From positions 1-64,000 of the forward strand of contig NZ_JASISO010000039.1 in the NCBI RefSeq assembly GCF_030063135.1: a DNA stretch of 64,000 nucleotides, in the 5' to 3' direction. Source of the stretch: Streptomyces sp. G-G2 (lineage in GTDB: Bacteria; Actinomycetota; Actinomycetes; Streptomycetales; Streptomycetaceae). This document shows, in pieces, positions 8,379 to 18,429 of this stretch. The position numbers were made by a program, and so were the translations under genes. The notes beneath the pieces are model-generated. The model saw nothing but the letters and a program-made list of their open reading frames with translations. It ran no database searches and had not been told where the DNA came from. The stretch's first letter is position 1. The number at the start of each line of letters is the position of its first letter.

Positions 8379-9986
8379 CTAGCACTTCGTGCCGTTCCGG
8401 GGCGGGGTGCCGTCCAGGAGGTACCGGTTGATCGCCGTGTCGATGCAGTCGCTGCCGCGGCCGTAGGCCGTGTGGCCGTCGCCGTCGTAGGTGAGCAGGA
8501 CGCCCGAGTCGAGCTGGGTCGCCAGGGCCTGGGCCCACTTGTACGGGGTGGCCGGGTCTCGGATCGTGCCGACGACCACGATCGGGGCCGCGCCCTTCGC
8601 CTCGGCGCGGTGGGCCGCACCCGTCGCCTTGACCGGCCAGTACGCGCAGTTCAGGGAGGCCCAGGCGAGGCCCGCGCCGAAGACCGGGGAGGCCTTCTCG
8701 AAAGACGGGAGGGCCCTGTCCACGTCTTCCGGGCCGGCGAAGGCCGCGGGCTGGTCGAGGCAGTTCACCGCCGCGTTGGCGTACATCAGGTTGGCGTACG
8801 TGCCCTTCGGGTCGCGCTCGTAGTAGCTGTCGGCGAGGCCGAGCAGCCCCGCGCCGTCGCCGTTCATGGCCGCTTGCAGTGCCTCGCGCAGCTGCGGCCA
8901 GGCCGCCTGGTCGTACAGGGCGGCGATCACCCCGGTCGTCGCGAGCGACTCGCCGAGCGGGCGGGCCGGGTCGCCGCTGGCCACCGGCTGGGCGTCGACC
9001 TTGCGGAAGAACTCCTTCAGCCGGTCTGCCACCGCGTCGGGACCGCCCTGGCCGAGCGGGCAGTCGGGCTGCTTCGCACAGTCCTGGGCGAAGGAGCGGA
9101 AGGCCGTGTCGAAGCCCTCCGTCTGATCCCGGTTCAGCTCCAGCGCCGGGCGCGAGGGGTCCATCGCGCCGTCCAGGACCAGCCGTCCGACCCGGCTGGG
9201 GAAGAGGTCCGCATACGTCGACCCGAGGAAGGTGCCGTACGAGGCCCCCACGTAGTTCAGCTTCGGGTCGCCCAGCACCGCGCGCAGCATGTCCATGTCG
9301 CGTGCCGCCTCCACCGTGGAGACGTGCGGCAGGATCCTGCTGGACTCCTTGGCGCAGCCCGCGGCGAACTCCTTGAACGCCGCCACCAGCTTCGCCCGCT
9401 CGGCCGCGTCGTCCGGGGTCTGGTCCACCTGGGTGAAGGCGTCCATACGCGGGCCGGTCAGGCACCCCACCGGGGCGCTGCGGGCGACCCCGCGCGGGTC
9501 GAAGGACACCATGTCGTACTGGGCGCGGACGGGGGCCGGGTAGCCGATGCCCGCGTACGCCTGGAGGTAGCCGATCCCGGAGCCGCCCGGTCCGCCCGGG
9601 TTCACCAGCAGCGAGCCGAGCCGTTTGCCGGGGCCGGTGGCCACCTTGCGCGAGACCGCGATCTCGATGTCCTGGCCGTTGCCGACGTGCGCGTAGTCCA
9701 GCGGGGCCTTCATCGTCGAGCACTGGAACCCGGGCGCGCCGCAGTCGCGCCACTTCAGCTTCTGGGCGTAGTACGGGGCCAGGGCGGCCGCGATCGCGGT
9801 GGGCTCGGGCGCCAGCGCGCCGGCGCCCGTACGCGCGGCGGGGCCGCTCGGTCCGGTGGGCGCGGCCGAGCCGGGGGAGGACGCCGCCGCACTGGGGGCG
9901 GAGCTGCCCGATGTGCACCCGGAGAGCAGCAGCCCGGCGGCTGCGATCACGGTTCCGGTGGTACGCAGCAGGCGACTGGTGTCCAT
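8379..9986 (-). CDS. Alpha/beta hydrolase lipoprotein (S33 tripeptidyl aminopeptidase-like)
   Basis: About 535 residues. A lipoprotein signal with lipobox LLSGC (Cys24) predicts export and lipid anchoring. The alpha/beta hydrolase core shows the oxyanion region NPGGPGGSG, the nucleophile elbow GASYG and a C-terminal DGDGHTAYG with the catalytic His; the TAP-like C-terminal domain is typical of Streptomyces SlpD/SlpE and Tap enzymes, which cut tripeptides from proteins outside the cell. The frame is open to 10073, but the ATG at 9986 places the signal peptide at the N-terminus. It is a single gene facing the tRNA. Substrate is not known from sequence. Confidence 0.9.
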   Translation of the reverse strand: MDTSRLLRTTGTVIAAAGLLLSGCTSGSSAPSAAASSPGSAAPTGPSGPAARTGAGALAPEPTAIAAALAPYYAQKLKWRDCGAPGFQCSTMKAPLDYAHVGNGQDIEIAVSRKVATGPGKRLGSLLVNPGGPGGSGIGYLQAYAGIGYPAPVRAQYDMVSFDPRGVARSAPVGCLTGPRMDAFTQVDQTPDDAAERAKLVAAFKEFAAGCAKESSRILPHVSTVEAARDMDMLRAVLGDPKLNYVGASYGTFLGSTYADLFPSRVGRLVLDGAMDPSRPALELNRDQTEGFDTAFRSFAQDCAKQPDCPLGQGGPDAVADRLKEFFRKVDAQPVASGDPARPLGESLATTGVIAALYDQAAWPQLREALQAAMNGDGAGLLGLADSYYERDPKGTYANLMYANAAVNCLDQPAAFAGPEDVDRALPSFEKASPVFGAGLAWASLNCAYWPVKATGAAHRAEAKGAAPIVVVGTIRDPATPYKWAQALATQLDSGVLLTYDGDGHTAYGRGSDCIDTAINRYLLDGTPPRNGTKC

Positions 9987-10148
9987 CCCCGGAGCGTACG
10001 GCCTGCCCGGTGCCCGCGGGCCGGAGGCCGCGCCCGCCCCGGAGGGTGGGGAGGGCGCCACGGACCACGGCACCCGCCGGAGCGGGGTCCGGAGCGGCCG
10101 CCGCCGCCCCGCGCCCGTACGGGTGAGCCGGTCAACCGGCGTCCCCCG

Positions 10149-11360
10149 TCAGCCCGCGCGCAGGCCCATCGTCATCGCCTCGACCGCGAGGAGCGGGGAC
10201 ACATTGCGGTCCAGGGCCTGTCGGCACGCGATGATCGCCTCGATGCGGCGCAGGGTCCGCTCGGGGCCGGACGCGCGGGCGACCCGGTCGAGGTCCGGAC
10301 GTATCTCCTCGTTGGCGATGGCCAGTGCGGAGCCGAGCTGGAGCGCCAGCACATCGCGGTAGAAGCCGATCAGGTCGGTGAGGGCCAGGTCGAGGGTGTC
10401 GCGCTGGGTCCGGGTCCGGCGGCGCTTCTGCCGGTCCTCCAGGTCCTTCATCACTCCGGCGGTACCGCGGGGCATCCGCCCGCCGGTGCCCGCGGGGGCG
10501 CCCATCGCGGCGCGCAGCTCCTCGGTCTCCTTGACGTCGACTTCCTCGGCGACCTGCTTGGCGTCCTCGGCGGCGGCGTCGACCAGGTCCTGGGCGGCCT
10601 TGAGGCAGGCGCCCACGTCGTCCACGCGCAGCGGGAGCTTCAGCACGGCGGCCCGGCGGCTACGGGCCCGCTCGTCGGTGGCGAGCCGACGGGCCCGGCC
10701 GATGTGTCCCTGCGTGGCGCGGGCCGCCGCGGCGGCGACGGCGGGCTCGATGCCGTCGCGCCGCACCAGCACGTCGGCGACGGCGGCGACCGACGGGGTG
10801 CGCAGCGTGAGGTGACGGCAGCGGGAGCGGATGGTGGGCAGTACGTCCTCCAGGGAGGGCGCGCACAGCAGCCACACCGTGCGGGGTGCGGGCTCCTCCA
10901 CCGCCTTCAGCAGGACGTTCCCCGCGCCTTCGGTGAGCCGGTCGGCGTCCTCCAGGACGATGACCTGCCAGCGGCCGACGGCGGGGGACAGCTGGGCCCG
11001 GCGGACCAGCTCCCGGGTGTCCTTCACGCCGATGGACAGGAGGTCGGTGCGGACGATCTCGACATCGGAGTGGGTGCCGATCACGGTAGTGTGGCAGCCG
11101 TCGCAGAATCCGCAGCCCGGTTCGCCGCCGAGCGCCCGGTCGGGGCTGGTGCACTGGAGGGCGGCGGCGAAGGCCCGGGCCACGGTGGAGTGGCCGGAGC
11201 CGGGCGGTCCGGTGAACAGCCAGGCGTGGGTCATCTTGGACCCGGCCGCCGATTCGGTGCCCGCCGCGTCGGCCGTCACCAGGGCGTCGGCATCACGGGC
11301 GGCGGCGGCGAGCTGCGTCTGCACGCGCTCCTGACCCACCAGGTCGTCCCATACGGGCAT
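10149..11360 (-). CDS. holB: DNA polymerase III subunit delta' (clamp loader)
   Basis: 403 residues, starting MPVWDDLVGQ. It is an AAA+ clamp-loader subunit: Walker A GPPGSGHST near residue 50, a zinc-binding cluster C-x2-C with a preceding Cys (CGFCDGC near 92), and the HLTLRTPS and DADRLTEGAGNVLLKAVEEP sensor region. It helps load the sliding clamp at the replication fork. It lies 118 bases downstream of tmk on the same strand, an order (tmk then holB) that is widespread in bacteria, so the two probably share a transcript. An insertion rich in Glu/Lys (about residues 250-300) lengthens it slightly against proteobacterial forms. Confidence 0.93.
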   Translation of the reverse strand: MPVWDDLVGQERVQTQLAAAARDADALVTADAAGTESAAGSKMTHAWLFTGPPGSGHSTVARAFAAALQCTSPDRALGGEPGCGFCDGCHTTVIGTHSDVEIVRTDLLSIGVKDTRELVRRAQLSPAVGRWQVIVLEDADRLTEGAGNVLLKAVEEPAPRTVWLLCAPSLEDVLPTIRSRCRHLTLRTPSVAAVADVLVRRDGIEPAVAAAAARATQGHIGRARRLATDERARSRRAAVLKLPLRVDDVGACLKAAQDLVDAAAEDAKQVAEEVDVKETEELRAAMGAPAGTGGRMPRGTAGVMKDLEDRQKRRRTRTQRDTLDLALTDLIGFYRDVLALQLGSALAIANEEIRPDLDRVARASGPERTLRRIEAIIACRQALDRNVSPLLAVEAMTMGLRAG

Positions 11361-11478
11361 TGCCGCCCACCGCCTTTCTCTCTCCGTGCGTTCACGTGGT
11401 CACCTACCGCTCACCATTGTGGCGGTGCCCACTGACAATCCCGGCCCGCGGGCCGCGCGGCCCGTCCGCCGGGCGCGG

Positions 11479-14400
11479 TCAGCGTCGGCGTGGGCGGCCC
11501 TCGTGGCCCTCGTCGTCCCGGCGGTGCGGCCCGAGCAGCTCGTCCGCGAGGGTCGGCAGGTCGTCCATCGGGGTCTGCTCCGCCCAGTCCGAGCGGCGGC
11601 GCGGGTGCCCCGACTCGTCGACCAGCGGAAGCTCCCGGGTCACGTCATTGCCGTTGTCCTGCGTGTCACGCGCGCGCTGGTCGTCCTGGCTTCCCTGGCC
11701 GGCGGGCGCCGCGTCGCGGAAGATCCGCTGCGGTACCCGGGCCGTCGGGTCGGAGCCACGGGACGGCGCGGGTTCCTGCGGCCGACGTGCCTGCTGCGAG
11801 CGCGGCGCCGGGTCCTGGGGGCGGACCGGCGGCAGCACCGCCGTCTCCTCGTTCGCGGAGTTCGCCGGGTTCGCGGAGTTCGCCGAGTTCGCCGAGTTCG
11901 GAGGCAGGGTGACCTTCGGCACCGGGACCGTCTGCGTCATGTCCTGCGGCTTGACCACCGGAGTGACCACGGTGATCGCGTCGGCGTCGGCATCCGCGTC
12001 GGGGCCCGTGGCATCCCGCCGCGCGTCCGGCGCCGCGTCCTTGACCATGTCCACCCGCGGCGCGGGAGCCGCAGGCGTACGGGCCGCGGCGGCGGCCGCG
12101 GAAGCGGCGGCCGCCTCGGCGGCGAGAGCCGCGGCCGAAGCCTCCGCCAGCCGACGCGCCTGCTCCGCCTTCAGCAGGGCCTCCTCGGCCCGCCGCTGCT
12201 TCTCCAGCCGACGCTCCTCGGCCTCGGCCCGCAGCCGGGCCTCCTCCTCCGCCTGCTTGCGCAGCCGCTCCTGCTCCACCGCGTGGGCCCTCTCCTCGGC
12301 CTCCACGCGCAGCCGCTCCGCCTCGGCCCGGACCCGGGCCTCCTCCTCGGCGCGCAGCCGCTCCTCCTCGGCCTTGCGGGCGGCCTCCGCCTCGGCCTTG
12401 ATCCGCGCCGCTTCTTCCTCGCGCGCCGTGCGGGCCTCTTCCTCGGCCCGCAGCCGCGCCTCCTCCGCCTTGCGCGCGGCCTCGGCGGCCGCGGCCCGCT
12501 CCGCTTCTTCCTTGGCCAGGCGACGCGCCTCGATCTGCGCCGCCACCTCGGCGTCGGACAGCGGAAGCATCCGGTCCATCCGGTGCCGTACGACCGTGGC
12601 CACCGACTCCGGGTCCTGGCCCGCGTCCACCACGAGGTAGCGGCCGGGGTCGGCCGCCGCCAGCGTCAGGAAGCCGGCCCGCACCCGCTGGTGGAACTCC
12701 GTCGGCTCCGACTCCAGCCGGTCCGGCGCCTCCGTGAACCGCTCCCGGGCCGCCTCCGGGGAGACGTCCAGCAGGACGGTCAGGTTCGGGACGAGCCCGC
12801 TCGTGGCCCATCGGGAGATCCGGGCGATCTCGGTCGGCGACAGATCGCGGCCCGCGCCCTGGTAGGCGACGGACGAGTCGATGTAGCGGTCGGAGATGAC
12901 GACCGCGCCCCGCTCCAGGGCGGGCCGGACCACCGTGTCCACGTGCTCCGCGCGGTCGGCGGCGTACAGGAGGGCCTCGGCCCGGTTGGAGAGCCCGGCC
13001 GAGGAAACGTCCAGCAGGATCGAGCGCAGCCGCTTGCCCACCGGGGTCGCCCCCGGCTCGCGCGTGACGACGACCTCGTGACCCTTGCTCCGTATCCACT
13101 CGGCGAGGGTCTCCACCTGGGTGGACTTGCCCGCGCCATCGCCGCCCTCCAGGGCGATGAAGAATCCGGTGGCGGACGCGGCCGAGGCCGGCTCGCCGCC
13201 GCGCAGGGCTTCCCGCAGGTCCCGGCGCAGCGGGACGCCCCGGCGGTCGTCCGCCTTGATCAGGACGACCACGGCCACGGGCAGCAGCAGCGCCCCGACC
13301 AGCATCAGGACGAAGGCCGCGCCGCCGTACGCGAAGGTGAGGTCGTCGGAGGCCAGCCGGTGCGGGCCGATCAGGGCCGCCAGCGCCGGGGCGCCGACCG
13401 CGCCGAGGGCGACCGCGACGCGTACGGCCGCGTGCAGGTGCTCGGCGAGCCGGGTCCGGCGGAACTCCTCGGTCTCCTGGTCCAGCAGGGTGTGGCCGGT
13501 GTTGGCCGCCACGCCCGCGCCGGTGCCCGCGAGCAGGGTCAGGAACAGTACGGTCGCGGTGTCCGCGACCAGTCCCGTCAGCAGCAGCGCGACCCCGGTG
13601 ACGGCGACGGCCAGGGCCAGCAGACGGCGGCGCGAGAGCGCGGGCAGCATCTTTCCGACCTGGGTGAGCCGGATCCCGCCGGCGGCGCCGCCGGCCAGCC
13701 CGAGCACCAGCAGCGCGAAGGTGGCGGGACCGCCGTCCAGGTCGTACGCGCGCAACGCGGCCACCCCGACCGCGCAGGCCACCGCTCCGGCGACCGCCGC
13801 GCAGGCGAGCACGAGGAGCGGGATCGCGCCCGTACGCCCCTTCTCCGGGCGGTCACCGGCCTTCGGCGTGCGCAGGCCCTCCAGCGGGGAGCGCGGGCGC
13901 GGGGTCCTGCCGTCGGGCAGCACCAGCGGGAGCAGCAGCGAGACGGACGCGGCGAAGAGTCCGGCGGCGACGTACGAGCCGAGCGCGGCCTGGTTCTCCG
14001 CGAACCACCCCACGCCGAGGCCGAGGGCACGGCCGACGAGGGTGGCCGCGAGCAGCGCGGCGGCGGCGATGGGCAGCGTCGCGAAGGCGGTCCGCAGGGT
14101 CAGCCGCTTGAGGGTGTCGAGGTGGTCCGGCAACGGCCGCACGCTCGCCCCCTCGGGCGGCGGCCCGGGCAGCAGGGCCGGGGCCGCGCTCTCCTTGGCC
14201 AGGGTCCACAACCGCTCGGCGGCGCCGGAGACGAAGACGGTCGCGAGCAGCACGGTCAGCGCGTGCGCCGGGACCCAGTCGAGCCAGAGCGGGGCGACGA
14301 CGAACAGCGCCATCCGGACCCCGTCGGCGCCGATCATGGTCCACCGGCGGTCGAGCTTGCCACCGGCCGCGGTGAGCTGGGACAGCGGACCGAGCAGGAC

Positions 14401-14718
14401 CGCTCCGAACAGCAGGCCGGCCAGGGCGCGGACGCCGAGGACGGCCGCGACGGCGAGCGCGGGGCCGCGCAGGCCGCCGCCGAACGAGCCCTCGGACACG
14501 GCGGCCTGAAGCGCCAGCAGCACCAGGACCAGCAGCGCCAGCATGTCGCCGATGCCGCTCACCAGCTGGGCGCTCCACAGGCGGCGCAGCCTGGGAGTGC
14601 GCAGCAAGGCGCGCACCGCACGCTCGCGGGAGTCCGCGGCGAGGGCTTCGTCGTAGGTGGGTGGCGGGGTGGGGTTCTCGGGGGCCGTGACGACCGTTGG
14701 CTGCTCGGCTCGCGTCAT
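11479..14718 (-). CDS. tmk: Thymidylate kinase fused to an MFS-like membrane domain
   Basis: A 1079-residue three-part protein. Residues about 40-490 hold some twelve hydrophobic segments of a major-facilitator-like domain. Residues about 518-725 are thymidylate kinase, with P-loop EGGDGAGKST near 523, the DR-rich lid and the YIDSSVAYQGAGRDL motif; this part makes dTDP from dTMP. A long Glu/Ala/Arg heptad region (about 725-890) predicts a coiled coil, followed by a Pro-rich tail with an Asn-Ser-Ala repeat (DNA about 11855-11903). The same architecture is known in other Streptomyces. The membrane domain has no obvious transport assignment and may only anchor the kinase. Confidence 0.92.
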   Translation of the reverse strand: MTRAEQPTVVTAPENPTPPPTYDEALAADSRERAVRALLRTPRLRRLWSAQLVSGIGDMLALLVLVLLALQAAVSEGSFGGGLRGPALAVAAVLGVRALAGLLFGAVLLGPLSQLTAAGGKLDRRWTMIGADGVRMALFVVAPLWLDWVPAHALTVLLATVFVSGAAERLWTLAKESAAPALLPGPPPEGASVRPLPDHLDTLKRLTLRTAFATLPIAAAALLAATLVGRALGLGVGWFAENQAALGSYVAAGLFAASVSLLLPLVLPDGRTPRPRSPLEGLRTPKAGDRPEKGRTGAIPLLVLACAAVAGAVACAVGVAALRAYDLDGGPATFALLVLGLAGGAAGGIRLTQVGKMLPALSRRRLLALAVAVTGVALLLTGLVADTATVLFLTLLAGTGAGVAANTGHTLLDQETEEFRRTRLAEHLHAAVRVAVALGAVGAPALAALIGPHRLASDDLTFAYGGAAFVLMLVGALLLPVAVVVLIKADDRRGVPLRRDLREALRGGEPASAASATGFFIALEGGDGAGKSTQVETLAEWIRSKGHEVVVTREPGATPVGKRLRSILLDVSSAGLSNRAEALLYAADRAEHVDTVVRPALERGAVVISDRYIDSSVAYQGAGRDLSPTEIARISRWATSGLVPNLTVLLDVSPEAARERFTEAPDRLESEPTEFHQRVRAGFLTLAAADPGRYLVVDAGQDPESVATVVRHRMDRMLPLSDAEVAAQIEARRLAKEEAERAAAAEAARKAEEARLRAEEEARTAREEEAARIKAEAEAARKAEEERLRAEEEARVRAEAERLRVEAEERAHAVEQERLRKQAEEEARLRAEAEERRLEKQRRAEEALLKAEQARRLAEASAAALAAEAAAASAAAAAARTPAAPAPRVDMVKDAAPDARRDATGPDADADADAITVVTPVVKPQDMTQTVPVPKVTLPPNSANSANSANPANSANEETAVLPPVRPQDPAPRSQQARRPQEPAPSRGSDPTARVPQRIFRDAAPAGQGSQDDQRARDTQDNGNDVTRELPLVDESGHPRRRSDWAEQTPMDDLPTLADELLGPHRRDDEGHEGRPRRR

Positions 14719-14935
14719 CCGCCCAGCCTATCCGCTGCGCTTGGCGGGTGCGGAGGGCTGTGGACAAGGTGGGCTGTGACCCCGGCCCCACCGGTGGGCG
14801 CGGGCCCACCGGCTGCCCGCCGTACGGGTGACGACGGGCGCCGTGACCTCGGGGTCCGGCCGGGGCGGGAGGAACCGGTCGACCGCCCTCGCCCTGCGGC
14901 GAAAGGCTCCGGCGCGAAGGCTCCGGCGCACGGCG

Positions 14936-14967
14936 AAGGGCCCCGAGCACGGATGCTCGGGGCCCTT
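14936..14967 (-). terminator. topA terminator hairpin
   Basis: AAGGGCCCCGAGCA and TGCTCGGGGCCCTT form a perfect 14-bp stem with a four-base loop, 25 bases after the topA stop. There is no long T-run, as is usual for Streptomyces terminators. The rest of the 14719-14991 gap holds only short GGCTCCGGCGC repeats. Confidence 0.75.
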
Positions 14968-14991
14968 GCCGTGGCGCGGGAGGGGGCGGGG

Positions 14992-17826
14992 TCAGTCGTC
15001 CGAGGCCGGGGTGGCCGCCGTCGTCTTCGCCGTCGTCTTCTTCGCCGTGGTCTTCGCGGCGGCCGTCTTCTTCGTGGCCGTCGTCTTCTTCGCCGCGGTC
15101 GTCTTCTTGGCCGCGGTCGCCTTCTTGGCCGGGGCCTTCTTCGCCGGGGCCTTCTTCGCCGGGGCCTTCTTGGCGGTCTTCTTCGCCGGGCTCTTCTCCC
15201 GCTTCTCCGCGAGCAGCTCGTAGCCCCGCTCCGGCGTGATCGTCTCGACGTCGTCGTCCCGCCGCAGCGTCGCGTTCGTCTCGCCGTCCGTCACGTACGG
15301 CCCGAAGCGGCCGTCCTTGACCACCACCGGCTTCTCGCTGACCGGGTCGGTGCCCAGCTCCTTCAGCGGCGGCTTGGCCGCGGCGCGGCCGCGCTGCTTC
15401 GGCTGGGCGTAGATCGCCAGCGACTCGTCCAGCGTGATCGAGAAGAGCTGGCCCTCGGTCTCCAGGGAGCGCGAGTCCGTGCCCTTCTTGAGGTAGGGAC
15501 CGTAGCGGCCGTTCTGCGCGGTGATCTCGACGCCGTCGGCGTCGACGCCGACGACGCGCGGCAGCGACATCAGCTTGAGCGCGTCCTCCAGCGTCACGGT
15601 GTCGAGGGTCATCGACTGGAAGAGCGAGGCGGTCCGCGGCTTGACCGCGTTCTTGCCGGTCTTCGGGGTGCCCTCGGGGAGGATCTCCGTCACGTACGGC
15701 CCGTAGCGACCGTCCTTCGCGACGATTTCGTTCCCGCTGACGGGGTCCTTGCCCAGCTCGAACTCACCGCTCGGCTTCGCGAAGAGTTCCTCCGCGTACT
15801 CCGTGGTCAGCTCGTCCGGAGCCATGTCGTCCGGCACGTCGGCCCGCTGGTGGCCGTCCGTGTCCTTCTCGCCGCGCTCGACGTACGGCCCGTAGCGGCC
15901 CACGCGCAGCACGATGCCGTCGCCGACCGGGAAGGAGGAGATCTCCCGGGCGTCGATCGCGCCCAGGTCCGTGACCAGCTCCTTGAGCCCGCCCAGGTGG
16001 TCGCCGTTGGCCGGGACCACCTCGGAGGCGTCCGGCGCGCCGAAGTAGAACCGCTTGAGCCACGGCACGGACTGGGCCTCGCCCCGCGCGATGCGGTCGA
16101 GGTCGTCCTCCATCTTGGCGGTGAAGTCGTAGTCGACGAGCCGGCCGAAGTGCGTCTCCAGCAGGTTCACCACGGCGAACGACAGGAAGGACGGCACGAG
16201 CGCCGTGCCCTTCTTGAAGACGTAGCCGCGGTCGAGGATCGTGCCGATGATCGACGCGTACGTCGACGGGCGGCCGATCTCGCGCTCTTCCAGCTCCTTG
16301 ACCAGCGAGGCCTCGGTGTAGCGGGCCGGGGGCTTGGTCGAGTGGCCGTCGGCGGTGATGTCCTCGCCGGACAGCGCGTCGCCCTCGGTGACCTGGGGCA
16401 GCCGCTTCTCGCGGTCGTCCAGCTCGGCGTTCGGGTCGTCGGCGCCTTCGACGTAGGCCTTCATGAAGCCGTGGAAGGTGATCGTCTTGCCGGAGGCGGA
16501 GAACTCGGCGTCGCGGCCGTCGGCCGACCGGCCGCCGATCTTGACGGTGACCGAGTTGCCGACCGCGTCCTTCATCTGGGAGGCAACGGTCCGCTTCCAG
16601 ATCAGCTCGTACAGGCGGAACTGGTCGCCGGTCAGACCCGTCTCGGCGGGAGTGCGGAAACGATCGCCCGAAGGCCGGATCGCCTCGTGCGCCTCCTGCG
16701 CGTTCTTGACCTTGGCCGCGTAGACGCGCGGCTTCTCCGGCAGGTACTCGGCCCCGTAGAGCTGGGTGACCTGCGCCCGGGCCGCCGTGATCGCGGTCTC
16801 GGACAGCGTCGTGGAGTCCGTACGCATATAGGTGATGAAGCCGTTCTCGTACAGCTTCTGCGCCACCTGCATGGTCGCCTTCGCACCGAAGCCGAGCTTG
16901 CGCGAGGCCTCCTGCTGGAGCGTGGTCGTACGGAACGGCGCGTACGGGGAGCGGCGGTACGGCTTGGACTCGACCGAGCGGACCGCGAAGGCCGTCTCGG
17001 CGAGGGCCGCGGCCAGGGAGCGGGCGTTCGCCTCGTCGAGGTGCAGCACCTCGCTCTTGAGCTGCCCGGTGGATCCGAAGTCGCGGCCCTGCGCCACGCG
17101 CTTGCCGTCGACCGTGTTGAGGCGGGCGACCAGCGAGGACGGGTCGGAGGCGTCACCGGTGCGGCCGGTGGCGAAGGTGCCGGTCAGGTCCCAGTACTCG
17201 GCGGAGCGGAAGGCGATGCGCTCGCGCTCCTTCTCCACGACCATGCGCGTGGCGACCGACTGGACGCGGCCCGCCGACAGCTTCGGCATGACCTTCTTCC
17301 ACAGGACCGGCGAGACCTCGTAGCCGTAGAGGCGGTCGAGGATGCGGCGGGTCTCCTGGGCGTCGACCATGCGCTGGTTCAGCTCGCGCGGGTTGGCGAC
17401 GGCGTCGCGGATCGCGTCCTTGGTGATCTCGTGGAAGACCATCCGGTGGACGGGGACCTTGGGCTTGAGGACTTCCTGCAGGTGCCACGCGATCGCTTCG
17501 CCCTCGCGGTCCTCATCGGTGGCGAGGAAGAGTTCGTCGGACTCGGCCAGCAGCTCCTTGAGCTTCCTGACCTGCGCCTTCTTGTCCGCATTGACGACAT
17601 AGATCGGCGCGAAGTCGTGCTCGACGTCCACTCCGAGGCGACGCACCTCGCCCGTGTACTTGTCGGGAACCTCGGCCGCGCCGCTGGGGAGGTCGCGGAT
17701 GTGCCCGACGCTCGCCTCGACGACATATCCCGGGCCGAGATAGCCCTTGATCGTCTTCGCCTTGGCAGGAGACTCGACGATGACGAGTCGGCGGCCGCCC
17801 TTTGCGGTCTCGCTAGTCGGGGACAA
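14992..17826 (-). CDS. topA: DNA topoisomerase I
   Basis: A 944-residue type IA topoisomerase that relaxes negative supercoils. The Toprim domain opens with LVIVESPAKAKTI and contains the acidic DEDREGEAI motif; the active-site tyrosine is in FITYMRTDS. The C-terminal domain carries several GRYGPY-type repeats instead of zinc ribbons, ending in a tail of about 65 residues of AKK/APAKK repeats, a feature of actinobacterial TopA that improves processivity on GC-rich DNA. The start is the TTG at 17826 (LSPTSETAKGG), preceded by GAAGAG; the frame is open to 17892 but the upstream codons are not conserved-looking. It is monocistronic with its own promoter. Confidence 0.96.
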   Translation of the reverse strand: MSPTSETAKGGRRLVIVESPAKAKTIKGYLGPGYVVEASVGHIRDLPSGAAEVPDKYTGEVRRLGVDVEHDFAPIYVVNADKKAQVRKLKELLAESDELFLATDEDREGEAIAWHLQEVLKPKVPVHRMVFHEITKDAIRDAVANPRELNQRMVDAQETRRILDRLYGYEVSPVLWKKVMPKLSAGRVQSVATRMVVEKERERIAFRSAEYWDLTGTFATGRTGDASDPSSLVARLNTVDGKRVAQGRDFGSTGQLKSEVLHLDEANARSLAAALAETAFAVRSVESKPYRRSPYAPFRTTTLQQEASRKLGFGAKATMQVAQKLYENGFITYMRTDSTTLSETAITAARAQVTQLYGAEYLPEKPRVYAAKVKNAQEAHEAIRPSGDRFRTPAETGLTGDQFRLYELIWKRTVASQMKDAVGNSVTVKIGGRSADGRDAEFSASGKTITFHGFMKAYVEGADDPNAELDDREKRLPQVTEGDALSGEDITADGHSTKPPARYTEASLVKELEEREIGRPSTYASIIGTILDRGYVFKKGTALVPSFLSFAVVNLLETHFGRLVDYDFTAKMEDDLDRIARGEAQSVPWLKRFYFGAPDASEVVPANGDHLGGLKELVTDLGAIDAREISSFPVGDGIVLRVGRYGPYVERGEKDTDGHQRADVPDDMAPDELTTEYAEELFAKPSGEFELGKDPVSGNEIVAKDGRYGPYVTEILPEGTPKTGKNAVKPRTASLFQSMTLDTVTLEDALKLMSLPRVVGVDADGVEITAQNGRYGPYLKKGTDSRSLETEGQLFSITLDESLAIYAQPKQRGRAAAKPPLKELGTDPVSEKPVVVKDGRFGPYVTDGETNATLRRDDDVETITPERGYELLAEKREKSPAKKTAKKAPAKKAPAKKAPAKKATAAKKTTAAKKTTATKKTAAAKTTAKKTTAKTTAATPASDD

Positions 17827-17903
17827 CTTGGCTCTTCTCTCCGGTCGGCACTCGGTCGCGGTACGGCGACGCTGCGGAGTGTGACGGTACATCCCGCCCC
17901 CGT

Positions 17904-17909
17904 GTCAAA
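17904..17909 (-). promoter_or_regulatory. topA: Candidate topA -35 element
   Basis: TTGACA reads on the minus strand at 17909-17904, about 80 bases before the topA start, with CACACT or TACCGT downstream as imperfect -10 candidates. The 17827-18128 gap otherwise holds GC-rich repeats of CGCTCGGGAGGC and no gene. Supercoiling-controlled topA promoters are known in Streptomyces, but spacing here is not ideal. Confidence 0.3.
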
Positions 17910-18128
17910 CGGCACAAGCCCGCAACGGCCACTCGAACGGTAACCCGACAAGTGCCACTTCTGCCGCCCGGATGCCGCGCCGGGCCCATCCTGATCACCG
18001 TGCGGGGGGTCGCGGGGGCCGTCTGGCCCCGCCCGCGGAACAGCCCGGCGGGCCGTCGGGGCCGCCGCCGCACGCCGCTCAGGACGCCGCTCGGGAGGCC
18101 GCTCGGGAGGCCGCTCAGGACGCCCGGA

Positions 18129-18326
18129 TCAGAGCCGGCTGAGGCACCATGCGCCGAGGGCCACCGACACGCCCCCGGCCAGCAGTGCGACCGGTACGGC
18201 CACGCGCTGGCGCACGCCCTCGGCGACCGGCGCCCGGTGGAGTGCGCGCGCCCCGGTCCAGGCCAGGAGAGCGGCCCCGAACAGCAGGAACACGGCTGCC
18301 GCGAACACCGCCGGACCGATTTCCAT
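18129..18326 (-). CDS. Small two-helix membrane protein
   Basis: 65 residues with two hydrophobic segments (about residues 5-24 and 43-62) joined by a basic linker ALHRAPVAEGVRQR. No known domain. It lies upstream of topA on the same strand, a place where I recall a small membrane protein in other Streptomyces. Codon third positions are strongly GC-biased, which supports coding. Function unknown. Confidence 0.65.
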   Translation of the reverse strand: MEIGPAVFAAAVFLLFGAALLAWTGARALHRAPVAEGVRQRVAVPVALLAGGVSVALGAWCLSRL

Positions 18327-18429
18327 GCCGTCCCCCCGAGCCCTCGGACCGCCCCCGGGATCCCCCCTGGACCCCCTGTGTCCGGACCCTCCCAGCCCTG
18401 GGCGTACGGCGCGCCAACCGAGGGTTAAC

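Noticed and set aside
11386..17943. Very long plus-strand open frame of 2185 codons
   Set aside because: It is the antisense shadow of tmk and topA; high GC removes stop codons. Its translation is low complexity.
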